Source: Streptomyces sp. Ag109_O5-1 (GTDB taxonomy: Bacteria > Actinomycetota > Actinomycetes > Streptomycetales > Streptomycetaceae). From it: a stretch of DNA of 64,000 bases. A program made the position numbers and the translations under genes. The stretch lies in contig NZ_RKQF01000001.1 in assembly GCF_003814875.1 (NCBI RefSeq), positions 4,402,001 through 4,466,000 of the forward strand. Reading direction: 5' to 3'. This document shows, piece by piece, positions 33,723 through 42,553 of the stretch (position 1 is the stretch's first letter; each line of letters starts with the position of its first letter). The notes under the pieces are model-generated. The model was given only the letters and a program-made list of their open reading frames with translations. It was not told the DNA's origin and searched no databases.

Positions 33723-34585
33723 GAAGCCTCCCCGAGGCCTGCGAAGAGATCGGTCTCGCGCGGCGCGCCCTGCTCGCCGCCCACCAACTCGTAGTACTCG
33801 GTGATGAATACGGGCTGCGCCAGTTCGTTGCTCAACGCGAAGTAGGGCACCGTGCCGGGTGCCACCTCGATCTGGGTGGCATGGGCGGCCATCGCCGCGG
33901 TCTTCGCAGCGGTGTACGCGGTGCCGTCGATCTCGGTGGTGACCCGGCGGTCGTCGACCACGCCCGGCACGTCGTCGACGGCGGCGGACTTGTCGAAGGG
34001 CAGCCCCGGCAGGTCGTCCTGGAGCCGGGCGAAGGCGGCCTCGGCGAGCGCGCGCGGGACGCGGTTCCAGTAGACCTTGGGGATGCGGTGGCCGGCCTCC
34101 GCGGCCAGTTCGACGGCGCGCATGGCGACGCGGTGGGCCTGGATGTGGTCCGGGTGGCCGTACCCGCCGTTTTCGTCGTAGGTGACGAGGACCTGGGGAC
34201 GGGTCTCCAGGATGACCTCGACCAGATGCCGGGCGGCCTCGTCGACGTCGGCCTGCCAGAAGCAGTCGGGGGCGTCGTTCTCGGGCAGGCCCATCATTCC
34301 GGAGTCGCGGTAGCGGCCGGGGCCGCCGAGCAGCCGGAAGTCGGCCACGCCGAGCTCGCGCATGGCGGCGGTGAGCTCGCCCAGCCGGTACTCGCCCAGC
34401 GCGGGTCCGGTGAGATGCCGCAGCTCGGGCGGGATGACCTCGCCGCCCTCGCCGAGGGTGCAGGTGACCAGCACCACATGGGCGCCCTGGTCCGCATAGC
34501 GGGCCATGGTGACGCCGTTGTTGATCGACTCGTCGTCCGGGTGCGCGTGCACGAGCAGCAGACGCCGGGCAGGGACTTCCGTCAT
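33719..34585 (-). CDS. mshB: N-acetyl-glucosaminyl-inositol deacetylase (MshB), mycothiol synthesis
   Basis: This 288-aa LmbE-fold zinc deacetylase removes the acetyl group from GlcNAc-inositol, the second step in mycothiol synthesis. Zinc ligands are His13 and Asp16 in HAHPDDE and the later His in GYGHPDHIQAHR; Asp15 is the likely base. The length matches the family. It is coupled to the DUF6113 gene. Its presence marks the organism as an actinomycete using mycothiol. Confidence 0.95.
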   Translation of the reverse strand: MTEVPARRLLLVHAHPDDESINNGVTMARYADQGAHVVLVTCTLGEGGEVIPPELRHLTGPALGEYRLGELTAAMRELGVADFRLLGGPGRYRDSGMMGLPENDAPDCFWQADVDEAARHLVEVILETRPQVLVTYDENGGYGHPDHIQAHRVAMRAVELAAEAGHRIPKVYWNRVPRALAEAAFARLQDDLPGLPFDKSAAVDDVPGVVDDRRVTTEIDGTAYTAAKTAAMAAHATQIEVAPGTVPYFALSNELAQPVFITEYYELVGGEQGAPRETDLFAGLGEAS

Positions 34586-34813
34586 GGCCCCACCCTACGA
34601 AACGACACCGACAGTGCCACGCAGGCCCGGGGCTGCTCCCCACCCGGCCGTGACCCTTCCTCGTCGAGCACATGCGCGATGGCAAGGGCGATCCGCTCGA
34701 TCCAGTCGATGGCATCGTTCACGGAGGCCTCGTCGATGGGACGGCGCTGCTTCAGGTCCCCTGTTCCGGCCGCTCCGTATCCGGATCACGCCCCTCCGGC
34801 TCTTCCTCGCACG

Positions 34814-35068
34814 TCAGTAGCCAAGCCAAGTGATCTGGACGACGTAGATACGTTCGCTGCGTACGACCTGGTACGTGAACATGCCCCCAGCGACGTCCAC
34901 ATCGCCACCCTTCGGGTCCACCCCCTCGTGGGCCCGGCCATGAACGTGGAGAGCTTCTGCCGCCCTGACCAGTTCGTCGGCCTTGCGCGCCACGGCGGCG
35001 AGGAAGTCTCCGGGAGCGGTACGGGCAGCTTCTTCGGCGCCGAAGGCGTACTCCCACTTCCAACTCAC
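34814..35068 (-). CDS. Small RelE/ParE-like protein, putative toxin partner
   Basis: This 84-aa protein starts with SWKWEYAFGAEEAARTAP and ends ERIYVVQITWLGY, a size and ending like RelE/ParE-fold toxins or their degenerate relatives. No catalytic set can be named. Its GTG overlaps the stop of the upstream small gene as GTGA, the arrangement usual for two-gene toxin-antitoxin units. The call rests on size, fold impression and pairing only. Confidence 0.6.
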   Translation of the reverse strand: MSWKWEYAFGAEEAARTAPGDFLAAVARKADELVRAAEALHVHGRAHEGVDPKGGDVDVAGGMFTYQVVRSERIYVVQITWLGY

Positions 35069-35451
35069 TCGCGAACTGCCTTCATCGCCTCGTCGAGTAC
35101 CGCACTCAACTCGCGAAGCCCTTCCCACGCGAGGGCCGGATCCTCGTGTTCCAGGTGGCCCTGCGCCCAGGCGTAACGGGCGGACAGGTCCGGCCGACGG
35201 GCGATCTCGATGTCCCTGGCCCAGGCCAGAACCCAGCTCTGCACCGGGCTGAGAGACTGCCACTCGACGGCCTTGGCGAAGGCCTCGTCCTTCCCGGCCT
35301 GCATCTCGTCAAGACGCCCCGGAGCGAGGGCCGCACGGAGAGTATCCGGCGTCAACTCGGGACGGGGAATCAGCTCGTTTCCGTGATCGGCCTGAGTGCT
35401 TATGCTGTCCTCCAGAGGGTGCCTTGGCCAGGGTATCCGGCCAGGGTCCAC
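35065..35451 (-). CDS. Small helical protein paired with the RelE-like gene, putative antitoxin
   Basis: This mostly helical protein (up to 128 aa from the GTG at 35451) contains PDTLRAALAPGRLDEMQAGK and SPVQSWVLAWARDIEIARRP and resembles small antitoxin-side proteins of the DUF6247 kind. The start is unclear. The best ribosome site, GGAGGA, stands 5 nt before an ATA codon at 35403, and no ATG, GTG or TTG fits that site, while the GTG at 35451 has none. It overlaps the downstream gene by 4 bp. Confidence 0.5.
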   Translation of the reverse strand: MDPGRIPWPRHPLEDSISTQADHGNELIPRPELTPDTLRAALAPGRLDEMQAGKDEAFAKAVEWQSLSPVQSWVLAWARDIEIARRPDLSARYAWAQGHLEHEDPALAWEGLRELSAVLDEAMKAVRE

Positions 35452-35467
35452 GGGACCGGACAGAGCG

Positions 35468-35593
35468 ATCTCACGCGGCGTCGGCGACGGAAGTGCGGAC
35501 CTCCGCGACTCCAAGCACGCCGACGTCGGCCCCCGCCTCGCGCTCTCGCCCAAGGCCTGGACCGACTTCGTACCGTACGTGCCTCAGGGCTGA
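35468..35593 (+). pseudogene. DUF397 domain remnant
   Basis: The frame encodes GSADLRDSKHADVGPRLALSPKAWTDFVPYVPQG, the C-terminal half of a DUF397 protein (conserved V/LRDSK and LSPxAWxxFV). The N-terminal WRKSSYS-type half is missing and no start codon or ribosome site precedes it. A partner HTH gene is absent. It is probably debris of a WhiJ-like cluster; the remaining stretch to 35833 shows no gene. Confidence 0.65.
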
Positions 35594-35833
35594 CGGCGGC
35601 CACTCGACCTCCGCCGGCAGACCGCCGAGGTCGAAGAGGCGGCCGAGGACACCAGCCCGTGGAGCGCGTCGAGGCGGCCAGCCCCTCACGAACCGACCCG
35701 CTCCAGCTCCTCCTCACCCACCCCCGACCCGCCAAGCCCCCGCAGTCGGGGGTACGAAGCAGCGGAACAGGACAGGAGTGCATCGCCCGCCGGTCGCGTC
35801 ATCAGCGTCCGACGGTCCTCACCGCAGCCCGGG

Positions 35834-36028
35834 TCAGAACTTGATGCTGCCGATCATGCTGGCCACGTTGGTCGTCAGGTCGCTGATCGTCGGTGCGACC
35901 GTCGAGGAGGCGAGATAGAAACCGAGCAGCATGCAGACGACCGCATGACCGCCCTTCAGACCCGACTTCTTGATCAACAAGAAGACGATGATCGCCAGCA
36001 GCACCACCGCCGAAATCGAGAGTGCCAC
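35834..36028 (-). CDS. Small membrane protein, conserved in Streptomyces
   Basis: This 64-aa protein has two hydrophobic segments (ISAVVLLAIIVFLLI and AVVCMLLGFYLASS) joined by KKSGLKGGH and ends in ASMIGSIKF. The pattern resembles short membrane proteins common in streptomycetes, some near conjugative elements, but no function is known. The ATG follows GGAGGTGAG-like sequence. It is divergent from the S9 peptidase. Confidence 0.72.
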   Translation of the reverse strand: MALSISAVVLLAIIVFLLIKKSGLKGGHAVVCMLLGFYLASSTVAPTISDLTTNVASMIGSIKF

Positions 36029-36218
36029 GGCGGCTCACCTCCAAAGATCCCAGGGACGCGGGGGGTTCGGACTATGGGGGTTGTAGATCGGTACAGCAAT
36101 TCCTCGCGGAAGCCAGCAGGTTCATACCCACCCAGCGGTAGTGATCATAACTATGCGTGCTCGCGCATCGCTCGGCGCACGGCCGCACAAGGGGGCGCAT
36201 GGCCAATATGGTCAGGGC

Positions 36219-38339
36219 ATGAAGACCGAGGCTGTCTCATTCCCCCGCCGGCACGCCCGCACCCAGCGTTTCACGCTCGGCGCGCCGCGCGCGTTCACCG
36301 TGGCCCCCGACGGCTCCCGCGTGGCGTTTCTGCGCTCCGGTTCCGGCACCGACCGGGCCAACTCCCTGTGGGTTCTCGATGTGCCGAGCGGCGAGGAACG
36401 CCTCGCGGCGGACCCGCGCACCCTGCTCGGCGGTGCCGATGAGCACCTTTCGCCCCAGGAGCGGGCCCGTCGCGAACGCAGCCGTGAGGGCGGTGCCGGC
36501 ATCGTCGGCTACGCCACCGACGCGACCCTGGAACTGGCGTCTTTCGCCTTGTCAGGACGGCTTTTCACGGCGGAGCTCAGGGTCGGCACGGCGCGCGAAC
36601 TCACGGTACCCGGGCCGGTGATCGACCCCCGTCCGTCCCCCGACGGCCGCCATGTCGCGTACGTCGCGGAGGGCGCCCTGCGGGTGGTGGGCGCCGAGGG
36701 CGAGGGCGACCGGGCGCTGGCGGAGCCGGAGTCGGAACAGGTCACCTATGGATTGGCCGAGTTCATCGCAGCCGAGGAGATGGGGCGTTCGCGGGGCTTC
36801 TGGTGGTCGCCCGGGTCCGACCGGCTGCTGGTCGCGCGCGTGGACGACACGCCGGTGCAGCGGTGGTGGATCGCCGACCCCGCCCACCCGGAGCGTGAGC
36901 CACATCATGTCGCGTACCCCGCGGCGGGCACGGCCAACGCGGATGTACGCCTGTTCGTGTGCGACCTCGACGGGGAGCGCAGGGAGGTCTCCTGGGACCG
37001 CGCGCGCTATCCGTACTTGGCGCATGTGCACTGGTCAGAGGCGGGTGCACCGCTGGTGCTCGTACAGGCGCGCGACCAGCGCAGCCAGCTGTTCCTCGCC
37101 GTGGACCCGGGGACGGGGGCGACCCGGATGGTGCACGCCGACGAAGATCCAAAATGGCTTGAACTGTTCGGCGGGGTGCCCTGTTGGAGCCCCTCGGGAC
37201 AGCTGGTGCGGATCGCCGACGAGGGCGGCTCGCGGGTGCTCGCGGTGGGTGAACGGCCGCTCACGGGAGCCCAGTTGCACATCCGTGCGGTGCTCGACGT
37301 GACCGGCGATGACGTGCTGGTTTCCGCGTCCGCCGGCGAGGAGGCCGAGTCCCCGGAGATCGGCGAGGTGCACGTCTACCGGGTCAGCGAACTCGGTGTG
37401 GAGCGCGTGTCGCAGGAGCCCGGTGTGCACACGGCGGTACGCGCCGGGGGCGTGACCGTATTGGTGTCCGCCACCCTCGACAGCCCGGGCGCCCGTGTCC
37501 AGGTACTGCGCGACGCAAAACATCTGGCGACTGTCACGTCGTACGCCGAAGACCCCGCTTTGTCCCCGCGCGTGACGCTCACCGAGGGGGGCGCACGTCG
37601 AATTCCGTGCGCCGTGCTTATGCCACGGGACTACCACGGGGACACTCCCCTTCCGGTTTTGCTCGACCCCTACGGGGGTCCGCACGGCCAGCGCGTGGTC
37701 GCCGCGCACAACGCCCACCTCACCTCGCAGTGGTTCGCCGACCAGGGCTTCGCGGTGATCGTCGCGGACGGCCGGGGCACCCCTGGCCGCTCCCCCGCCT
37801 GGGAGAAGTCCATCAAGGACGACGTCGCGGCGACCGTCCTCCAGGACCAGGTCGACGCACTCCAGGCACTCGCCGCCGACTTCCCCCTCGACCTCACCAA
37901 GGTCGCGATCCGCGGCTGGTCCTTCGGCGGCTACCTCGCCGCGCTCGCGGCCCTGCGCCGCCCGGACGTCTTCCACGCGGCGGTGGTCGGCGCCCCGGTG
38001 ACCGACCTGCGCCTGTACGACACCCACTACCAGGAGCGCTACCTAGGCGACCCGGTCGAACAGCCGGAGGTCTACCGCCGCAACTCGGTGATCGACGACG
38101 GGGGCCTGACCGAGGCGGCCGAACCGCACCGCCCGATGATGGTCATCCACGGCCTGGCGGACGACAACGTGGTGGTCGCCCACTCCCTGCGCCTGTCCTC
38201 GGCCCTGCTGGCGGCGGGCCGCCCGCACGAGGTGCTGCCCCTGTCGGGCGTCACGCACATGACCCCGCAGGAACAGGTGGCGGAGAACCTGCTGCTGCTC
38301 CAACTGGACTTCCTCCGGCGCGCCCTCGGACTGGCCTGA
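36219..38339 (+). CDS. S9 family prolyl oligopeptidase / dipeptidyl-peptidase IV-like enzyme
   Basis: This 706-aa protein has an N-terminal beta-propeller (DPP-IV N type, about residues 60-430; VTYGLAEFIAAEEMGRSRGF carries the paired Glu that bind the substrate amino end). The C-terminal alpha/beta hydrolase has nucleophile Ser in GWSFGGY, Asp in GLADDNV and His in GVTHM. It removes N-terminal dipeptides. No signal peptide is seen, so it is likely cytoplasmic and may process peptides brought in by the nearby importers (inference). The ATG at 36219 is preferred for alignment length. Confidence 0.9.
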   Translation: MKTEAVSFPRRHARTQRFTLGAPRAFTVAPDGSRVAFLRSGSGTDRANSLWVLDVPSGEERLAADPRTLLGGADEHLSPQERARRERSREGGAGIVGYATDATLELASFALSGRLFTAELRVGTARELTVPGPVIDPRPSPDGRHVAYVAEGALRVVGAEGEGDRALAEPESEQVTYGLAEFIAAEEMGRSRGFWWSPGSDRLLVARVDDTPVQRWWIADPAHPEREPHHVAYPAAGTANADVRLFVCDLDGERREVSWDRARYPYLAHVHWSEAGAPLVLVQARDQRSQLFLAVDPGTGATRMVHADEDPKWLELFGGVPCWSPSGQLVRIADEGGSRVLAVGERPLTGAQLHIRAVLDVTGDDVLVSASAGEEAESPEIGEVHVYRVSELGVERVSQEPGVHTAVRAGGVTVLVSATLDSPGARVQVLRDAKHLATVTSYAEDPALSPRVTLTEGGARRIPCAVLMPRDYHGDTPLPVLLDPYGGPHGQRVVAAHNAHLTSQWFADQGFAVIVADGRGTPGRSPAWEKSIKDDVAATVLQDQVDALQALAADFPLDLTKVAIRGWSFGGYLAALAALRRPDVFHAAVVGAPVTDLRLYDTHYQERYLGDPVEQPEVYRRNSVIDDGGLTEAAEPHRPMMVIHGLADDNVVVAHSLRLSSALLAAGRPHEVLPLSGVTHMTPQEQVAENLLLLQLDFLRRALGLA

Positions 38340-38443
38340 GCGGCAGAACTCCACGGAGCACCGCAACCAATAATTGAGGAACCACGGCGAAGCACCAGCC
38401 AGGTCCGCGAGAGCGGCGCCGGTTCAGGCGCAAAAAAAGGGGC

Positions 38444-38479
38444 AACGGGCCGGAGCGACATGGCGCGCTCCGGCCCGTT
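38444..38479. terminator. Bidirectional terminator between S9 peptidase and the Opp operon
   Basis: AACGGGCCGGAGCG (38444-38457) pairs with CGCTCCGGCCCGTT (38466-38479), loop 8 nt. A run of seven A at 38432-38438 gives a U-tract for transcripts from the minus strand. Confidence 0.85.
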
Positions 38480-38586
38480 TACGGCACCCGCACGGCCGTA
38501 CGCTGTTAAGCGTGCCGCGTCCGTATATCGGGGCCGGGTCGGCCAAGTTGCCTGCGTGTTAACGCGATTGGCCCCGGTTCGTCCAG

Positions 38587-39675
38587 CTATACACCCCCGT
38601 CACCAAGATCGTCCAGCGGCTCCTCCGGCGGAACCACCCGCTTCTCCTCCGCGAAATGGCACGCCGAGTCGTGCGCCGCCGGCCCCGACGTGAGCCGGAA
38701 CGCGGCGGGCACCGCGAGCAACGGCACCTCCACGGCGCACCGCTCCTGCGCCTTCCAGCACCGCGTGCGGAACCGGCACCCCGACGGAATGTCCGTCGGC
38801 GAGGGAACGTCCCCGCTCAGGATGATCCGCTCCCGGTGTTCCCGTGCCTCCGGGTCCGGCACCGGCACCGCGGAGAGCAGCGCCTGGGTGTAGGGGTGGG
38901 TCGGGTGGTCGTAGATCTCCTTGTCCCTGCCGATCTCCACGATCCGCCCGAGGTACATCACCCCGACCCGGTCCGAGATGTGCCGCACGATCGACAGGTC
39001 GTGGGCGATGAAGACGTACGACAGGTCGAAGTCGTTCTGGAGCCGGTCGAGCAGGTTGATCACCTGGGCCTGGACGGACACGTCGAGGGCGGAGACCGGC
39101 TCGTCGGCGACGATCACCTCGGGCCGCAGCGCCAGCCCGCGCGCGATGCCGATGCGCTGCCGCTGGCCTCCGGAGAACTGGTGCGGATAGCGGTTGATGT
39201 ACTCGGGGTTGAGGCCGACGACGTCCAGCAGTTCCTGGACCCGTCTGCGCCGGTCGCCCTTGGGGGCCGCCTCGGGGTGGATCTCGTACGGCTCCCCGAT
39301 GATGTCGCCCACGGTCATCCGGGGGTTGAGGGAGGTGTACGGGTCCTGGAAGACCATCTGGATGTTGCGGCGGACCGTTTTCAGCGCACGTCCGCTCAGC
39401 CTGGTGATGTCCTCACCCTTGTACTTGATGAACCCGGCAGTCGGCCGCTCAAGATTGACCAGCATCTTGGCGACCGTCGACTTGCCGCAGCCGGACTCCC
39501 CGACGATGCCGAGGGTCTCTCCTTTATTGAGGACGAAATCAACACCGTCAACAGCCTTGACCGCACCGATCTGCTTCTTGATCAAGATGCCCTGGGTCAA
39601 CGGGTAGTACTTGACCAGTCCACTCACTTCCAGGATCGGCTCAACACGTCGCCGCTCAACCACCTCGTCAACCAT
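38587..39675 (-). CDS. Oligopeptide ABC transporter ATP-binding protein (OppF type)
   Basis: This 362-aa ATPase energises peptide uptake with its OppD-like partner. It has Walker A GESGCGKST, signature FSGGQRQR, Walker B IVADEPVSALD and the switch His in IAHDLS. The Opp/Dpp-specific C-terminal extension carries a cysteine-rich motif (CRFRTRCWKAQERC ... ACHF) that may bind an Fe-S cluster. It is last in the operon; its ATG overlaps the OppD-like stop by 8 bp. A terminator lies downstream at 38444-38479. Confidence 0.92.
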   Translation of the reverse strand: MVDEVVERRRVEPILEVSGLVKYYPLTQGILIKKQIGAVKAVDGVDFVLNKGETLGIVGESGCGKSTVAKMLVNLERPTAGFIKYKGEDITRLSGRALKTVRRNIQMVFQDPYTSLNPRMTVGDIIGEPYEIHPEAAPKGDRRRRVQELLDVVGLNPEYINRYPHQFSGGQRQRIGIARGLALRPEVIVADEPVSALDVSVQAQVINLLDRLQNDFDLSYVFIAHDLSIVRHISDRVGVMYLGRIVEIGRDKEIYDHPTHPYTQALLSAVPVPDPEAREHRERIILSGDVPSPTDIPSGCRFRTRCWKAQERCAVEVPLLAVPAAFRLTSGPAAHDSACHFAEEKRVVPPEEPLDDLGDGGV

Positions 39676-40654
39676 GGAGGCACTCCCTCCAGAAGTGACA
39701 GGCGCTGCCCCGGTGCGGGTCCACCTCGTACAGCGGTGGTTCGTCGGTGCGGCACACGTCCTGGGCCATGGGGCAGCGCGGGTTGAAGGCGCACCCCGGA
39801 GGGATGTCCATCAGGTTGGGCGGCAGCCCCTTGATGGCGTAGAGCTCCTGGCCCTTCTGGTCCAGGCGCGGGATGGAGTCGAGCAGTCCGCGGGTGTACG
39901 GGTGCGCCGGCGCCTTGTAGATGTCGTGCACCGGCGCCGACTCGACGATCCGCCCCGCGTACATGACGGCGATCCGGTCGGCGACGTCCGCGACCACACC
40001 CAGGTCGTGGGTGATCAGGATCAGCCCCATGTGGTACTCGCGCTGCAACTCGGCGAGCAGGTCCATGACCTGGGCCTGGACGGTCACGTCCAGCGCCGTC
40101 GTCGGCTCGTCGGCGATGATGAGCGCCGGTTCCAGGGCCAGCGCCATGGCGATCATGATGCGCTGGCGCATGCCCCCGGAGAACTGGTGGGGATAGTCCC
40201 GCACCCGCTGGGCGGCGCCCGGGATCCGCACCCGGTCCATCAGCTCGACGGCCCTGGCCCGCGCGTCCTTCCTGGACATCCCCCGGTGCACGACGAACAT
40301 CTCGCCGAGCTGGTCGCCCACGCTCAGCACCGGGTTCAGCGCCGACAGCGCGTCCTGGAAGATCATCGCCATCCCGGCGCCCCGGATCTTCCGCCTCTCC
40401 TCTTCTTTCAGTTTCAGCAGATCCCGCCCCTGGAAAAGGATCTCGCCCCCGCCGATCCGCCCCGGTGGCATGTCGAGGATCCCCATCACGGCCTGGGCGG
40501 TCACCGACTTGCCGGACCCCGACTCGCCCAGCACGGCCAGCGTCTCCCCCGCGTCGACGGCGTAGGAGACCCCGTTGACGGCGTGGGCGACCCCGTCCCG
40601 GGTCCGGAACTCCACGTGCAGATCGCGCACTTCGAGCAGCACGGCGGCGCTCAC
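39668..40654 (-). CDS. Oligopeptide ABC transporter ATP-binding protein (OppD type)
   Basis: This 328-aa ATPase has Walker A GESGSGKSV, signature FSGGMRQR, Walker B IIADEPTTALD and LITHDLG. The C-terminal Cys cluster (CAFNPRCPMAQDVC ... ACHF) is usual in OppD/DppD. The GTG start at 40654 overlaps the OppC-like stop as GTGA, implying coupled translation and fixed stoichiometry with the permeases. Confidence 0.92.
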   Translation of the reverse strand: MSAAVLLEVRDLHVEFRTRDGVAHAVNGVSYAVDAGETLAVLGESGSGKSVTAQAVMGILDMPPGRIGGGEILFQGRDLLKLKEEERRKIRGAGMAMIFQDALSALNPVLSVGDQLGEMFVVHRGMSRKDARARAVELMDRVRIPGAAQRVRDYPHQFSGGMRQRIMIAMALALEPALIIADEPTTALDVTVQAQVMDLLAELQREYHMGLILITHDLGVVADVADRIAVMYAGRIVESAPVHDIYKAPAHPYTRGLLDSIPRLDQKGQELYAIKGLPPNLMDIPPGCAFNPRCPMAQDVCRTDEPPLYEVDPHRGSACHFWRECLHG

Positions 40655-41631
40655 CTCAGCTTCGGGTCGAGGGCGTCGCGCACCGCGTCGCCGAGCATGA
40701 TGAAGGCCAGGACGGTGAGGGCGAGGGCGCCGGAGGGCCACAGCAGCGCGTGCGGGGCGTTGCGGATGTAGGGCGAGGCGGCGGAGATGTCGATGCCCCA
40801 GGAGACGCTGGGCGGCTTCAGACCGACGCCGAGGTACGACAGGGTCGCCTCCAGCGCGATGTAGGTGCCGAGCGCGATGGTCGCCACGACGATCACCGGG
40901 GCGACGGCGTTGGGCGCGATGTGCCGCAGCAGGATCCGGGAGTTGGAGGCGCCGAGGGCACGGGCGGCCTGGACGTAGTCGTTCTGCTTGGCGGTGATCA
41001 CCGAGCCGCGGGCGATCCGGCAGATCTGCGGCCAGCCGAGCAGCACCATGAACCCGATGACCGGCCAGACCGTATTGCTGGTCACCACGGAGAGGAGGAC
41101 GAGACCGCCGAGGACGACCGGGATCGCGAAGAAGATGTCGGTGATCCGGGACAGGATCGCGTCCCAGCCCCCGCCGAAGAACCCGGCGAGCCCGCCGAGC
41201 ACCGACCCGAGCAGCGCGACCCCGAGCGTGGCGCAGACGCCCACCGTGACGGACGTACGGGCCCCGTAGACGGTCCGCGTGTAGACGTTGCAGCCCTGTC
41301 CGTCGTACCCGAAGGGAGCGCCCGGCTGGGAGCCCTCCTGGGCCTTGGAGAGGTCGCACTTGAGGGGGCTGCCGGAGGCGATGAGCGAGGGCCACAGGGA
41401 GATGACGACCAGGAAGAGGATGACGAGCGCGGAGATGATGAAGACCGGGTTGCGCCGCAGGTCCCGCCAGGCGTCGGACCAGAGCGAGCGCGGCTTGGCG
41501 GCCGGGCCGGTGCCGAGCGGTCCCCCGGGTGTCCTCTCCAGTGTCTCGGCCTCGGTCGTCGCGAGGTCCATCGCCCCGCCCGCCCCGGTTCCCGCGATCG
41601 CCCGGCCGGGCTCGAACGGCTGCTCAGGCAT
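40651..41631 (-). CDS. Oligopeptide ABC transporter permease (OppC type)
   Basis: This 326-aa permease has a long cytoplasmic N-terminus (about 65 residues), six membrane helices and the EAA-loop region (ALGASNSRILLRHIAPNAVAPV) that docks on the ATPases. The exterior loop after the first helix has two Cys (KCDLSK, GCNVYT) that could form a disulfide. The ATG at 41631 overlaps the OppB-like stop by 8 bp. Confidence 0.92.
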   Translation of the reverse strand: MPEQPFEPGRAIAGTGAGGAMDLATTEAETLERTPGGPLGTGPAAKPRSLWSDAWRDLRRNPVFIISALVILFLVVISLWPSLIASGSPLKCDLSKAQEGSQPGAPFGYDGQGCNVYTRTVYGARTSVTVGVCATLGVALLGSVLGGLAGFFGGGWDAILSRITDIFFAIPVVLGGLVLLSVVTSNTVWPVIGFMVLLGWPQICRIARGSVITAKQNDYVQAARALGASNSRILLRHIAPNAVAPVIVVATIALGTYIALEATLSYLGVGLKPPSVSWGIDISAASPYIRNAPHALLWPSGALALTVLAFIMLGDAVRDALDPKLR

Positions 41632-42547
41632 AGCGGATCCTCGGGTCGAGTACGGCGTAGAGAAGGTCGACCAGGAGGTTGGCGACGAGGAAGACAAGGA
41701 CGAGGACGGTCACGAAACCCACCACCGTCTGGGTGTTCTGACGCAGGATCCCCTGGTAGAGCTGGTAGCCGACGCCGTGGATGTTGAAGATCCGCTCGGT
41801 GACGATGGCGCCGCCCATCAGCGCGCCGATGTCGGTGCCGATGAAGGTGACGACGGGGATGAGGGAGTTGCGCAGCAGGTGCCGGGTGATGACCCGGTGC
41901 CGGGGCAGGCCCTTGGCGACGGCCGTACGGACGTAGTCGCTCCGTCTGTTCTCCGCGATGGAGGTACGGGTCAGCCGGGTGACATAGGCGAGGGAGACGG
42001 AGGCGAGGACCAGTCCCGGCACGATCAGCTCGCCGAAGCCGGCGTCCGGGGAGACGGACGGTTTGATCCAGCCCCACTGCACGCCGAGCAACAGCTGGAG
42101 CAGCAGGCCGGTGACGAAGGTCGGTACGGAGATGACCACCAGGGTGGCCAGCAGCACCCCGGTGTCGACGGGCCGCCCGCGGCGCAGACCGGTCAGGACG
42201 CCGAGCGTGATGCCGATGACGACCTCGAAGACGATCGCCACGATCGTCAGCCGGATGGTGACGGGGAACGCGGTGGACATCAGCTCGGTGACCGGCTGCC
42301 CGTTGAACGCCGTACCGAAGTCACCGGTGAAGACGTTCCCCATATACGTGAGGTATTGCTGCCACACCGGCTTGTCGAGTCCGAACTCCTTCTTCAACTG
42401 GGCGGCGGTCGCGGGATCACAGGCCCGCTCGCCGCACAGTCCCGCGATCGGATCGCCCATCACATTGACCATCAGGAAGATCAGCAGCGTGGCCCCGACG
42501 AAGACCGGGATCATCTGGAGCAGCCGCCGGACGACATAGCGCCCCAT
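41624..42547 (-). CDS. Oligopeptide ABC transporter permease (OppB type)
   Basis: This 307-aa permease begins MGRYVVRRLLQMIPVFVGAT, the OppB-type first helix. It has the exterior segment with paired Cys (GLCGERACDPATAAQL) and the EAA loop (AKGLPRHRVITRHLLRNSLI). It ends LLYAVLDPRIRYA, the usual OppB terminus. It follows the binding-protein gene by 6 nt. Confidence 0.92.
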   Translation of the reverse strand: MGRYVVRRLLQMIPVFVGATLLIFLMVNVMGDPIAGLCGERACDPATAAQLKKEFGLDKPVWQQYLTYMGNVFTGDFGTAFNGQPVTELMSTAFPVTIRLTIVAIVFEVVIGITLGVLTGLRRGRPVDTGVLLATLVVISVPTFVTGLLLQLLLGVQWGWIKPSVSPDAGFGELIVPGLVLASVSLAYVTRLTRTSIAENRRSDYVRTAVAKGLPRHRVITRHLLRNSLIPVVTFIGTDIGALMGGAIVTERIFNIHGVGYQLYQGILRQNTQTVVGFVTVLVLVFLVANLLVDLLYAVLDPRIRYA

Positions 42548-42553
42548 GCCGGT

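Noticed and set aside
31077..33794. Open frame of about 900 codons on the plus strand
   Set aside because: It is antisense to the VanW-type protein and MshB region; the translation is Arg/Gly-rich and unlike any family.
34582..34760. Frame of about 58 codons ending in an ATGA overlap with mshB (contains NDAIDWIERIALAIAHVLDE)
   Set aside because: The overlap with mshB is suggestive, but no ATG, GTG or TTG start with a ribosome site gives more than a short peptide. Possibly a remnant.
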